Assembly (NCBI GenBank): GCA_905209075.1 | Contig: CAJLRL010000009.1 | Span: 25,549-89,548, forward strand | Direction: 5' to 3' | Source: an uncultured Lachnospiraceae bacterium | GTDB taxonomy: Bacteria; Bacillota; Clostridia; Lachnospirales; Lachnospiraceae | Length of the DNA: 64,000 nt | Shown here: piece by piece, positions 17,730 through 26,728 of the stretch | Layout of the letters: the number at the start of each line of letters is the position of its first letter | Position numbering within the stretch: position 1 is the first letter of the stretch | Program-made: the position numbers and the translations under genes | Notes under the pieces: generated by a model | Database searches by the model: none | The model's input: only the letters and a program-made list of their open reading frames with translations | What the model was told of the DNA's origin: nothing

Positions 17730-18938
17730 ATGGATAAGATTAAAATGACTACACCCCTTGTTGAAATGGATGGAGATGAGATGACACGAATTCTCTGGAA
17801 GATGATAAAGGATGAGCTTCTTACTCCTTTTATCGATCTAAAGACAGAGTATTATGATCTCGGACTTGAGGAGAGAAACCGTACAAACGATCAGGTTACG
17901 GTTGATTCTGCAAATGCTGCAATGAAATATGGTGTTGCAGTAAAATGTGCTACGATCACCCCAAATGCAGCCAGAATGACAGAATACAACTTAAAAGAGA
18001 TGTGGAAGAGCCCTAACGGAACAATAAGAGCTATGCTTGACGGAACTGTTTTCCGTGCTCCTATCGTTGTAAAGGGAATAGAGCCAAATGTAAAAACATG
18101 GGTAAAACCTATCACAATTGCACGTCATGCATATGGTGATGTATACAAAGCAACAGAGATGAAAGTTCCTGGAGCCGGAAAAGCAGAGCTTGTATTTACT
18201 GACGAAAATGGAAACGAGACAAGAGAACTTATCCATAATTTTAAAGGTGCAGGAGTTATTCAGGGACAGCATAATCTTGATGATTCAATTGAGAGCTTTG
18301 CACACAGCTGTTTTAAATATGCCCTTGACATAAAGCAGGATTTATGGTTTGCGACAAAGGATACGATTTCAAAGAAATATGACCATACATTCAAGGATAT
18401 TTTCCAGGAAATCTTTGATTCACAGTACAAGGACAAGTTTAAAGAAGCAGGGATTACATATTTCTACACACTTATTGATGATGCAGTAGCGCGTGTCATG
18501 AAATCAGAAGGTGGATTTATCTGGGCCTGCAAGAATTATGACGGAGATGTAATGAGCGATATGATTTCGTCTGCGTTTGGTTCACTTGCAATGATGACAT
18601 CAGTACTTGTATCACCTCATGGATATTATGAGTACGAGGCAGCTCACGGAACAGTTCAGAGACACTATTACAAACATTTAAAGGGTGAGGAAACTTCTAC
18701 AAACTCTGTAGCAACAATTTTTGCATGGACAGGTGCTCTTAGAAAAAGAGGAGAGCTTGACAATATCAAGGGGCTTTGTGAGTTTGCGGATAAACTTGAG
18801 GCTGCATGTGTAAAAACTATAGAAGATGGCAGGATGACAAAGGATCTTGCACTCATAACAACTATAGACAATCCTACAGTATTGAACAGTGAGAATTTTA
18901 TCAAAGCAATAAGAGAAGAACTCGAAAAAACTTTATAA
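17730..18938 (+). CDS. icd: NADP-dependent isocitrate dehydrogenase
   Basis: Converts isocitrate to 2-oxoglutarate. The 402-residue protein is of the homodimeric type II, like eukaryotic cytosolic enzymes: N-terminal TTPLVEMDGDEMTRI, KSPNGTIRAMLDGTVFRAPI, and a C-terminal ANSVATIFAW-like stretch (ETSTNSVATIFAWTGAL). AGAAGGAG precedes ATG 17730. With the (Re)-citrate synthase upstream it gives the oxidative branch to glutamate; aconitase, which must link the two, is not in the window. Confidence 0.95.
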   Translation: MDKIKMTTPLVEMDGDEMTRILWKMIKDELLTPFIDLKTEYYDLGLEERNRTNDQVTVDSANAAMKYGVAVKCATITPNAARMTEYNLKEMWKSPNGTIRAMLDGTVFRAPIVVKGIEPNVKTWVKPITIARHAYGDVYKATEMKVPGAGKAELVFTDENGNETRELIHNFKGAGVIQGQHNLDDSIESFAHSCFKYALDIKQDLWFATKDTISKKYDHTFKDIFQEIFDSQYKDKFKEAGITYFYTLIDDAVARVMKSEGGFIWACKNYDGDVMSDMISSAFGSLAMMTSVLVSPHGYYEYEAAHGTVQRHYYKHLKGEETSTNSVATIFAWTGALRKRGELDNIKGLCEFADKLEAACVKTIEDGRMTKDLALITTIDNPTVLNSENFIKAIREELEKTL

Positions 18939-18949
18939 AATTTGTATGT

Positions 18950-19031
18950 CCTAAACCGGTTATGGAATGTTAAAATTTTCACACATTGACAGTTTTAACA
19001 ATAGATTCTATAATTGGTTTAGGTTTTTTTT
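18950..19031 (+). terminator. Candidate icd terminator with a long loop
   Basis: CCTAAACC at 18950-18957 pairs with GGTTTAGG at 19016-19023, followed by eight T. An inner GTTAAAA/TTTTAAC pair can extend the structure. The loop holds the rex promoter. The pairing is clear, but the stem is short for such a large loop, so function is uncertain. Confidence 0.45.
18968..19014 (+). promoter_or_regulatory. rex promoter with Rex box
   Basis: The consensus pair TTGACA (18986-18991), 17 bases, TATAAT (19009-19014) lies 51 bases before the rex start. Just upstream, TGTTAAAATTTTCACA (18968-18983) differs by one base from the Rex operator core TGTTAA-N4-TTAACA, which suggests autoregulation by the NADH/NAD ratio. 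Confidence 0.75.
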
Positions 19032-19064
19032 CGTATATGCTGTATAGATTGGAGGACAGGAATT

Positions 19065-19697
19065 TTGGAAAAGGAAATATCACAGGCAGTAATTCGCAGG
19101 ATGCCGCGATATTACAGATATTTAGGTGAATTATTAGATGAGGGTGTAGAGCGGATATCTTCAAGTGATTTAAGCCGCAGAATGAACGTGACCGCATCAC
19201 AGATAAGACAGGATCTTAATAATTTCGGTGGATTCGGACAACAGGGATACGGATATAATGTCCAGTCTTTATACGAAGAGATAGGCAGAATTCTTGGACT
19301 AGATACTGAGCACAAAATAATAATTATCGGAGCCGGAAATTTAGGGCAGGCTCTTGCAAATTACGTCAAATTTGAAAAGCTTGGATTTGTTATAACAGCA
19401 CTTTTTGATGTAAATCCGGCTCTTAAAGGACAGAGTGTCAGGGGGATACCGATTTATATGCTGGATGAGCTTGATGAATACTGCAGGACACATCAGGTGG
19501 ATATAGCAGCACTTACCATGCCAAAATCAAAGGCAGACAGCATAGCGAAAAAGGTTGTGGAACTTGGAATACATGCCATATGGAATTTTGCACATGTGGA
19601 TTTACGCATTGATGACAAGAATGTTGTTGTCGAGAGTGTCCATTTGTCAGACAGCCTTATGCAGTTAAGCTATAACATTGTAAAACAATCAAACTAG
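19065..19697 (+). CDS. rex: Redox-sensing transcriptional repressor Rex
   Basis: A DNA-binding repressor that senses the NADH/NAD+ ratio and controls fermentation genes. The N-terminal winged helix carries RMPRYYRYLGEL and TASQIRQDLNNFGGFGQQGYGY; the Rossmann domain has IIIGAGNLGQALANY. Length 210 residues, normal. The start is TTG 19065, decided by GGAGG nine bases upstream; no better ATG is near. A Rex box lies in its own promoter. Confidence 0.96.
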   Translation: MEKEISQAVIRRMPRYYRYLGELLDEGVERISSSDLSRRMNVTASQIRQDLNNFGGFGQQGYGYNVQSLYEEIGRILGLDTEHKIIIIGAGNLGQALANYVKFEKLGFVITALFDVNPALKGQSVRGIPIYMLDELDEYCRTHQVDIAALTMPKSKADSIAKKVVELGIHAIWNFAHVDLRIDDKNVVVESVHLSDSLMQLSYNIVKQSN

Positions 19698-19742
19698 TAT
19701 AGAATTTAAAAACGCTATACCAGCTTTAAGAGGTATTGAATT

Positions 19743-20366
19743 ATGAAATCTGAGGAAGACTTCAAAAAAGCACTTATCGGGAAGAAGGTGCCTCTTTTGG
19801 TTTTAGACCAGAAATGGCACAGATTATTTGCGATACATGGGAAAACAGATCAGATAAGAGAGATAGAGACCCAGCTGGACAGATATCTGGCAGAACAGGG
19901 ACAGTGCAACAATGATCTGGAAGATTTAAAAAAGCTAAAAAGTAAATTGATGTCAAATATAGTTCAGAATATGGACGGAACGACAGAAATTGCGGATTCT
20001 GTATCAAGACAAAAAAAGCTGGATGATGATAAACGGATGATCGACGAAATAAATGAAAAGGTCGAAAATCTTGAAGATCGTCTGCTGGAACTGCCGAAGC
20101 TGATAAATGAGACAAATGAAAGTCTTATGCTTATGTCGATGGATTATTTCAGTGAAAAGATAATCACAAACAGGGAAGAGTCCAAAGAGATAGAGGAATG
20201 GATTTCCGGAATAAGGATAGAACTCAAGAAAAACATAATCAAAAAGCAGAACCGTGATATAAATAACCGCGAGATATATGCCTATCTTCATGATATATTT
20301 GGAGCTGAGGTGCTTGATTTATTTGATATACAATATGATGACCCTATGGTTGGCAGCAAAGAGTAA
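19743..20366 (+). CDS. Coiled-coil protein of unknown function
   Basis: 207 residues, soluble, with long heptad-rich helices between about residues 30 and 125 (ETQLDRYLAEQG, INEKVENLEDRLLELPKLI) and a compact C-terminal part ending in DIQYDDPMVGSKE. The N-terminal 25 residues include KKVPLLVLDQKWHRLF. No catalytic motif is visible. It sits between rex and nnr on the same strand, 45 and 11 bases from them, so it is probably cotranscribed with the redox and NAD(P)HX repair genes. I do not recognise the family. Confidence 0.75.
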   Translation: MKSEEDFKKALIGKKVPLLVLDQKWHRLFAIHGKTDQIREIETQLDRYLAEQGQCNNDLEDLKKLKSKLMSNIVQNMDGTTEIADSVSRQKKLDDDKRMIDEINEKVENLEDRLLELPKLINETNESLMLMSMDYFSEKIITNREESKEIEEWISGIRIELKKNIIKKQNRDINNREIYAYLHDIFGAEVLDLFDIQYDDPMVGSKE

Positions 20367-20377
20367 AGGAGTCACAG

Positions 20378-21850
20378 TTGAAAACAATAGTTACGGGTGA
20401 AGAAATGAAGCTTCTGGATGATAACACATCAAAGGTCTATGGCGTTCCATCTGTTATTCTGATGGAGCAGGCTGCGATGGGAGTTGTCCGGGAGCTTGTT
20501 GCGTCTTTTTCGAAAGAGACAAAATTTCTTGTAGTATGTGGAAAAGGAAATAATGCGGGAGATGGAATTGCAATCGCAAGACTTCTGAATCAAAACGGAA
20601 TGAATGCGTCTGTATTTTTCTGTTCTGACAAAGATGAGGGCAGCAGTGAACTTTTTCTGCTTCAAAAAAATATATATAAAAACTATGCTTATCCTGTTGA
20701 AAATGAAATAAAAAAAGGATATGACGTAATAATAGATGCTATATTCGGAACAGGACTTTCACGTGGAATCTCCGGAAGATATCTTAAAGTGATAGAAGAT
20801 ATAAACAGGCATGATGCACTAAAAGCAGCAGTAGATATCGCATCAGGGATCAATGCCGGAAGCGGCGGGATTATGAATGCAGCAGTTAAAGCCGATATCA
20901 CATATACGTTTTCATATGAAAAAACAGGTCAGATATTATGGCCGGGAAATGAATACACAGGAAAACTTGTTACCATTCCGATAGGTATAACTGATGACAG
21001 CTTTGTGGAGACAAAACCACATATGTTTTCAATCGAAGAAAAGGACTTGAAAAATCTTCCGAAAAGACCGGATCATTCAAACAAAGGAACGTATGGACGT
21101 CTGCTTGTAATAGCAGGAAGCTATAATATGGCAGGAGCCGCTGTCCTGAGTGCTAAGGCAGCATACCGTTGTGGGTGCGGACTTGTAAAAGTACTTACTC
21201 CGCAGGAAAACAGGATTATTATACAAAATCAGGTTCCAGAGGCTCTTATTGGAACATATGATGATATAGAAGGAGCATTGAAGTGGGCAGATGCAGTTGT
21301 TCTGGGTCCGGGGATAGGAAAGCAGCCGCAGGCTGTGGATATTGTTCACAAGGTGCTTGAAAAATGCGATGTTCCACTTCTTATAGATGCAGATGGATTA
21401 AATATCATATCAGATGATATGTCACTTTTAAATAAACATAAAAATGATATAGTGATCACTCCGCATCCTGGCGAGATGTCCCGGCTTACAGGAAAAGAGG
21501 TCCGGGATATCCAGAAAAATCTTATAGATACAGCATGTCTGTTTGCAAAACAGTATGATCTTGTATGTGTGTTAAAAGATTTTCGGACAATAACTGCAGA
21601 TAAAGGAAAAACTGTATTTATAAACAGGAGTGGAAACAGCGGAATGGCTACAGCCGGAAGCGGTGACGTACTTTCAGGCGTGATAGGGGCATTTCTGGCA
21701 GGAGGCATGGAAACAGCAATGGCGGCATCGTATGGAGTATTTGTTCATGGACTTGCAGGAGATAAGGTATTTATTAAAACCGGATCATGTGGTATGATGG
21801 CTAGTGATATTATAAAAGGATTAAAAGAAATTTGGAATAAGGTGGATTAA
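20378..21850 (+). CDS. nnr: Bifunctional NAD(P)H-hydrate epimerase/dehydratase
   Basis: Repairs damaged NAD(P)HX. The N-terminal YjeF_N domain (about residues 1-210; VVCGKGNNAGDGIAIARLL) is the epimerase. The C-terminal ribokinase-like YjeF_C domain (about 220-490; GRLLVIAGSYNMAGAAVLSA, TPHPGEMSRL, NSGMATAGSGDVLSG) is the ADP-dependent dehydratase. The start is TTG 20378 with AAAGGAG upstream. Its place just after rex fits a redox cofactor theme. Confidence 0.95.
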   Translation: MKTIVTGEEMKLLDDNTSKVYGVPSVILMEQAAMGVVRELVASFSKETKFLVVCGKGNNAGDGIAIARLLNQNGMNASVFFCSDKDEGSSELFLLQKNIYKNYAYPVENEIKKGYDVIIDAIFGTGLSRGISGRYLKVIEDINRHDALKAAVDIASGINAGSGGIMNAAVKADITYTFSYEKTGQILWPGNEYTGKLVTIPIGITDDSFVETKPHMFSIEEKDLKNLPKRPDHSNKGTYGRLLVIAGSYNMAGAAVLSAKAAYRCGCGLVKVLTPQENRIIIQNQVPEALIGTYDDIEGALKWADAVVLGPGIGKQPQAVDIVHKVLEKCDVPLLIDADGLNIISDDMSLLNKHKNDIVITPHPGEMSRLTGKEVRDIQKNLIDTACLFAKQYDLVCVLKDFRTITADKGKTVFINRSGNSGMATAGSGDVLSGVIGAFLAGGMETAMAASYGVFVHGLAGDKVFIKTGSCGMMASDIIKGLKEIWNKVD

Positions 21851-21856
21851 ACTAAA

Positions 21857-22996
21857 ATGGCAGTAAACAGAGTAAGAGCAGATATAGATCTCGATGCAGT
21901 TTTGTATAACATGGAGTCAATGCACAAAAAATTAAAGCCTGGTACAAAGATAGCAGCAGTTGTAAAAGCTGATGCTTATGGACATGGTGCGGTAGAAATA
22001 TCAAGGGTGCTTGAAAACCTTCCATATCTCTGGGGATATGCAGTTGCCACAAGCAATGAGGCAATGCAGCTTGTGGAAGCCGGAAGAAAAAAACCTATAA
22101 TTATCCTTGGGTTGAGTTTCCCGGAGCAATTTGAGGAAATCGTAGAAAATGATCTGCGTCCGGCTGTATGTACATATGAAACAGCACAGGCATTATCAGA
22201 TATTGCCGCAGAAAAAAATAAAGTGTGCCGTATACATATAAAAGTGGATACGGGAATGAGCAGGATAGGATTTCAGGTAACACCAGAAAGTGCCGATACG
22301 GTTGCACGTATTTCAAAATTGCCGAATATAATGATAGAGGGTATATTTACTCATTTTGCAAGAGCTGATGAATCATCAAAAGCTCCGGCATATGAACAGT
22401 TTAAACAGTTTGAAAAGATGATAGCTATGGTGGAAGAAAAAGGTGTACAGATTCCTTTAAAGCATTGTTCTAACAGTGCAGGTATAGTTGAGATACCTGA
22501 ATGTAATATGGATATGGTAAGAGCCGGTATTACGCTGTATGGATTATGGCCGTCAGAGGAGGTTGACAAAACAAAAATCTCACTTAAACCGGTAATGTCG
22601 TTAAGAAGCAGGGTGGCATATGTAAAAGAACTTTTACCTGGAAGGCAGATAAGCTACGGAGGCACTTTTACCGTAAAGAAAAAGATGACAGTTGCAACAG
22701 TGCCGGTAGGATATGGAGACGGATATGCAAGAGGACTGTCCAATAAAGGATGGGTACTTATAAAAGGACAAAAAGCACCTATATGTGGAAGAGTGTGCAT
22801 GGATCAGTGCATGGTCGATGTCACTGATATACCCGGAGTAAAAATAGGGGATACGGTCACATTACTTGGTAAAGATGCAGATGAGGAAATTACGATGGAA
22901 CAGCTCGGAGAACTTTCCGGAAGATTTAATTATGAGTTTGCATGTCTTATAACTCCTAGAGTACCGAGAATTTATCACAAAAATAATGACAGATAA
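21857..22996 (+). CDS. alr: Alanine racemase
   Basis: PLP enzyme that makes D-alanine for peptidoglycan. VVKADAYGHGA holds the PLP-binding lysine; QISYGGTF near residue 265 and RVCMDQCMVDV complete the active site. At 379 residues it has normal length. It starts six bases after nnr without a strong ribosome site, so it is probably translated through coupling. The order nnr-alr-mazF resembles the arrangement in Bacillus. Confidence 0.96.
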   Translation: MAVNRVRADIDLDAVLYNMESMHKKLKPGTKIAAVVKADAYGHGAVEISRVLENLPYLWGYAVATSNEAMQLVEAGRKKPIIILGLSFPEQFEEIVENDLRPAVCTYETAQALSDIAAEKNKVCRIHIKVDTGMSRIGFQVTPESADTVARISKLPNIMIEGIFTHFARADESSKAPAYEQFKQFEKMIAMVEEKGVQIPLKHCSNSAGIVEIPECNMDMVRAGITLYGLWPSEEVDKTKISLKPVMSLRSRVAYVKELLPGRQISYGGTFTVKKKMTVATVPVGYGDGYARGLSNKGWVLIKGQKAPICGRVCMDQCMVDVTDIPGVKIGDTVTLLGKDADEEITMEQLGELSGRFNYEFACLITPRVPRIYHKNNDR

Positions 22997-23083
22997 TTAT
23001 TAATAATTATTAATAAAAGATACAGAATACACTCGAAAAAATTGGAAATACTTTTTGTATACCATAATATGGAGTGATTGTGT

Positions 23084-23431
23084 ATGATTATTCAAAGAGG
23101 AGACATATATTACGCTGATTTAAGACCGGTGGTCGGTTCTGAACAGGGCGGGGTAAGACCTGTTCTTATTATTCAAAATGATGTGGGCAATAAGCATAGC
23201 CCTACTGTAATATGTGCAGCGATAACATCGCAGATGCATAAGGCTAAACTTCCCACGCATGTAGAATTAAAGTGCAAAGAATATGCTCTTGCAAAAGATT
23301 CTGTAGTCTTGCTTGAGCAGCTTAGGACCATCGACAAAAAACGTTTGAAGGATAAAGTGTGCCATCTTGATAATAATATTTTATTGAAGATCGATAAGGC
23401 ATTGGAAATCAGTCTGGAGCTTTATACATAG
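23084..23431 (+). CDS. mazF: MazF/EndoA-type mRNA endoribonuclease
   Basis: A sequence-specific mRNA interferase of the PemK/MazF/NdoA family: IQRGDIYYADLRPVVGSEQGGVRPVLIIQNDVGN at the N-terminus holds the conserved GD, GSEQ and RP residues. Translation starts at ATG 23084, nine bases after GGAG; a TTG at 23078 lacks spacing. It follows alr as ndoA does in Bacillus subtilis, but the antitoxin that lies between them in Bacillus is absent; only 87 bases separate the two genes. Confidence 0.93.
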   Translation: MIIQRGDIYYADLRPVVGSEQGGVRPVLIIQNDVGNKHSPTVICAAITSQMHKAKLPTHVELKCKEYALAKDSVVLLEQLRTIDKKRLKDKVCHLDNNILLKIDKALEISLELYT

Positions 23432-23440
23432 GATAAGAGT

Positions 23441-24346
23441 ATGTTATATATTATAATTGTTTTATTAGTTGTTATTGTAATACTTATATTGACTATTGTT
23501 TTTTTACTTTCAGGCAACAAGACAAATACAAATCTGGATAACTTCCTCGGAAACGATGATGTTACCGAGGAAGAGATCCGATCTATGGTCAGGGAAGGCC
23601 ATGAACAGGGAACAATCCTGGCATCAGAAGCAGAAATGATACATAATATTTTTGAATTTGATGATAAAGAAGTAAAAGACATCATGACGCACCGGAAAAA
23701 TATCGTGGGACTTGACGGAAATACGTCATTTATTGATGCGATAGATTTTATGATCGAGTCTGGAAAATCAAGATTTCCGGTATATGAAAATGATGTGGAC
23801 AATATAATAGGAGTGTTACATATAAAAGATGCATTCAGATTTTTTAAGAAGAATGAGATATTCAGAACACCGATAAAGGATATAGATGATCTTATAAGTA
23901 ACGTCGAATTTATACCGGAGACAGTAAGTATAAATGATCTGTTTAAACAGATGCAGATGCAGAAAAACCATCTTGTTATGGTCGTAGATGAATATGGACA
24001 GATATCAGGACTTGCTGCTATGGAGGATATACTTGAGGAACTTGTCGGAAATATAGAAGATGAACATGATGAGGAGGAAGAGCATATAACAAAGAGTGAT
24101 GACGAGACTTTTGTCATGGATGGAATGACAGAATTTCCAGACGTGAAAGAAGCATTAAATCTTCCACTTGAGGATGATGCGTACGAAACTCTGAATGGAT
24201 TTTTAGTATCTATTATGGACAAAATACCAGAAGAGGGAGACAAGACTGTCATAACAGCATATGGATATGAATTTTCTATAACGCAGGTTGAAGATAATGT
24301 TATAAAGCAGGTGGTTATCAGAAAACTTGCACAGGCGGATAAATAA
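23441..24346 (+). CDS. CBS-domain protein of the CorC/HlyC type with a single membrane helix
   Basis: One N-terminal transmembrane segment (residues 1-24), a linker, a CBS pair (about residues 75-200; SRFPVYENDVDNIIGVLHIKD, VDEYGQISGLAAMEDILEELVG) and a C-terminal CorC_HlyC domain (about 225-300). These are the cytosolic parts of CNNM/CorC magnesium and cobalt efflux proteins. The four-helix DUF21 domain that forms the channel in that family is not present, so this protein may be a regulator or a partner. It starts nine bases after mazF. Confidence 0.85.
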   Translation: MLYIIIVLLVVIVILILTIVFLLSGNKTNTNLDNFLGNDDVTEEEIRSMVREGHEQGTILASEAEMIHNIFEFDDKEVKDIMTHRKNIVGLDGNTSFIDAIDFMIESGKSRFPVYENDVDNIIGVLHIKDAFRFFKKNEIFRTPIKDIDDLISNVEFIPETVSINDLFKQMQMQKNHLVMVVDEYGQISGLAAMEDILEELVGNIEDEHDEEEEHITKSDDETFVMDGMTEFPDVKEALNLPLEDDAYETLNGFLVSIMDKIPEEGDKTVITAYGYEFSITQVEDNVIKQVVIRKLAQADK

Positions 24347-24400
24347 TGATATTATAATTACATTATATTATTTATATATTTTAGAAAAGAGGAACAGATT

Positions 24401-25129
24401 ATGTCAGGACATTCAAAATTTGCGAATATCAAGCATAAGAAAGAAAAAAATGATGCAGCAAAAGGAAAGATCTTTACAATGATCGGTAGAGAGATTGCTG
24501 TAGCAGTAAAAGAGGGAGGACCTGACCCTGCAAATAACTTTAAACTGGCACAGGTTATAGCGAAGGCTAAATCAAATAATATGCCAAATGATACTATAGA
24601 AAGAGGTATCAAGAAGGCTGCCGGAGATGGAAACAGTGTCAATTACGAGACTACTACATATGAAGGATATGGACCTTCAGGTACAGCTATAATAGTAAAA
24701 TGTCTTACAGACAACAAAAATCGTACAGCGGCAAATGTAAGAAATGCTTTCACAAAAGGACAGGGAAGCATCGGTACACAGGGCTGCGTATCATATATGT
24801 TCGATGAAAAAGGACAGATCATCATAGATAAAGAAGAATGTGATATGGATGCAGATGATCTTATGATGCAGGCACTTGATGCAGGTGCAGATGATTTCTC
24901 AGAGGAAGAGGACAGCTACGAGATCACAACCTCGCCTGAAGATTTTGAAACTGTAAGAAAAGCACTTGAGGATGCCGGAATAGAAATGGCATCTGCAGAA
25001 GTTACAATGATTCCACAGACTTATGTAAAACTTACAGAGGAAGCTGATATTACCAATATAGGACGTATCCTTGATTTTCTGGATGATGATGATGATGTTC
25101 AGGAAGTTTATCATAATTGGGAAGAATAG
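24401..25129 (+). CDS. yebC: YebC/PmpR-family DNA-binding or translation factor
   Basis: 242-residue member of the TACO1/YebC family: SGHSKFANIKHKKEKNDAAKGK at the N-terminus and the middle GYGPSGTAIIVKCLTDNKNRTA are the family signatures. Members were described as transcription regulators and lately as factors that help ribosomes through proline stretches. AAAGAGG lies before ATG 24401. Complete and typical. Confidence 0.95.
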   Translation: MSGHSKFANIKHKKEKNDAAKGKIFTMIGREIAVAVKEGGPDPANNFKLAQVIAKAKSNNMPNDTIERGIKKAAGDGNSVNYETTTYEGYGPSGTAIIVKCLTDNKNRTAANVRNAFTKGQGSIGTQGCVSYMFDEKGQIIIDKEECDMDADDLMMQALDAGADDFSEEEDSYEITTSPEDFETVRKALEDAGIEMASAEVTMIPQTYVKLTEEADITNIGRILDFLDDDDDVQEVYHNWEE

Positions 25130-25155
25130 AATAGTGTTTGACCGGGAGGGGTTAT

Positions 25156-26610
25156 ATGAAGAAGATTCTTTTTGTCGCATCGGAATGTGTTCCATTTATA
25201 AAAACAGGCGGACTTGCTGATGTATGCGGAGCACTTCCTAAAGAGTTTGATAAGAAATATTGGGATGTGAGGGTGGTTATTCCAAATTACAGCTGCATCC
25301 CGGAACATTTCAGGAACCAGTTTGAATATGTTACACATTTTTATTTGAGTTCAGGTCCATATGTTCAGGATCGGTATGTGGGTGTTTTAAAATACACATT
25401 TGATAATGTGACCTATTATTTTATTGATAATCAGGAATTTTATTCAGGTTTTACACCATATACAAGTGACACGAAATTTGAGATAGAGAAGTTCACATTT
25501 TTTGATAAGGCAGTATTGTCTATGCTTCCGCTTATCGATTTTAAGCCGGATATAATACATTGCCATGACTGGCAGACAGGACTTCTGCCGGTATACCTTA
25601 AAAATGAATTCGCAGCAAATCCATTTTTCTGGGGAATAAAATCAATTATTACGATCCATAATCTTAAGTTCCAGGGAATATGGGATAAAGAATGGGTACA
25701 GGGTGTATCAGGACTTACAGATGATCTGTTTACACCGGATAAGCTTGAATTTAATAAAGATGCAAATATGCTTAAAGGTGGTCTTGTGTATGCTGATTAT
25801 ATAACAACTGTCAGCGATTCATATGCCAATGAAATACAGACTGACTATTACGGCGAAGGATTAAATGGACTTCTTTCGGCAAGACATTTTGATATGCAGG
25901 GAATTGTAAATGGAATAGATTACAATGCATATGATCCTGATACGGATGGGAAAATATACTGCCATTATAATGCAGAAAACTTCCGCAAGAAGAAATTTAA
26001 CAACAAACTCAAGCTTCAGGAAGAACTCGGACTGGCAGTAGACAAAAAGAAATATATGATAGGTCTGATATCAAGACTTACAGACCAGAAGGGGCTGGAT
26101 CTTATAAATCATGTTATGGAGGGCATCATAGATGATTATACACAGTTTGTTGTGATCGGAACAGGTGATCCCCAATATGAAAATATGTTCAGACATTATG
26201 CATGGAAATATCCGGACAGAGTATCTGCAAATATATGTTATTCGGATGATCTTGCACATAAGCTATATGCGGCAGCAGATGCATTCCTTATGCCGTCAAG
26301 GTTCGAGCCATGTGGACTTACACAGCTTATCTCATTCAGGTATGGAACAGTTCCAATCGTCAGGGAGACAGGCGGACTCAGGGATACGGTAAAGGCATAT
26401 AATGAATATGAAAACTCAGGAGATGGTTTTTCATTTTCAAATTATAACGCTGACGAAATGTTATCTGTCATCAATTATTCAAAACATATTTTCTTTGATA
26501 AAAAAAGAGAATGGAACCAGATGGTTGACAGAGGAATGGCAAACGATTTCTCGTGGAATGCTTCAAAATACAAATACGAAGGATTATATAATTATCTTCT
26601 CGGAGAATAA
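25156..26610 (+). CDS. glgA: Glycogen synthase (ADP-glucose type)
   Basis: GT5 glycosyltransferase that extends alpha-1,4-glucan from ADP-glucose. KTGGLADVCGALPKEF near the N-terminus holds the ADP-glucose-binding KTGGL; the C-terminal half holds SRLTDQKGLDLI and SRFEPCGLTQL. Length is 484 residues. The start is ATG 25156, six bases after GGGAGG; an in-frame TTG at 25138 is less likely. No other glycogen gene is nearby. Confidence 0.95.
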   Translation: MKKILFVASECVPFIKTGGLADVCGALPKEFDKKYWDVRVVIPNYSCIPEHFRNQFEYVTHFYLSSGPYVQDRYVGVLKYTFDNVTYYFIDNQEFYSGFTPYTSDTKFEIEKFTFFDKAVLSMLPLIDFKPDIIHCHDWQTGLLPVYLKNEFAANPFFWGIKSIITIHNLKFQGIWDKEWVQGVSGLTDDLFTPDKLEFNKDANMLKGGLVYADYITTVSDSYANEIQTDYYGEGLNGLLSARHFDMQGIVNGIDYNAYDPDTDGKIYCHYNAENFRKKKFNNKLKLQEELGLAVDKKKYMIGLISRLTDQKGLDLINHVMEGIIDDYTQFVVIGTGDPQYENMFRHYAWKYPDRVSANICYSDDLAHKLYAAADAFLMPSRFEPCGLTQLISFRYGTVPIVRETGGLRDTVKAYNEYENSGDGFSFSNYNADEMLSVINYSKHIFFDKKREWNQMVDRGMANDFSWNASKYKYEGLYNYLLGE

Positions 26611-26632
26611 TATACATAATAGTGCTAATAAT

Positions 26633-26660
26633 AAGTGTGGGCTTTGTGCCCACACTTTTG
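26633..26660 (+). terminator. Terminator after glgA
   Basis: Perfect 10-pair stem AAGTGTGGGC/GCCCACACTT (26633-26642, 26648-26657) with a five-base loop and a T-rich tail. Confidence 0.88.
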
Positions 26661-26728
26661 TTTATGATCAAATTGTTTTACATGAACAAGGTTACGGCAT
26701 TATTTATGTAAACGGCAAGGAGCAGGAA

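Noticed and set aside
22996..23030. AATTATTAATAATTATTAAT-like repeat after alr
   Set aside because: Short AT-rich low-complexity sequence without paired structure or other copies in the window.
23042..23070. Promoter-like TTGGAA-N17-TAATAT before mazF
   Set aside because: A start site from it would fall after the GGAG ribosome site, so it cannot make a normal mazF message.
23422..24252. A 276-codon open frame on the minus strand opposite the CBS gene
   Set aside because: Its product is Ser/Ile-rich low complexity caused by the opposite strand's codons, it has no ribosome site, and the + strand protein is clearly real.
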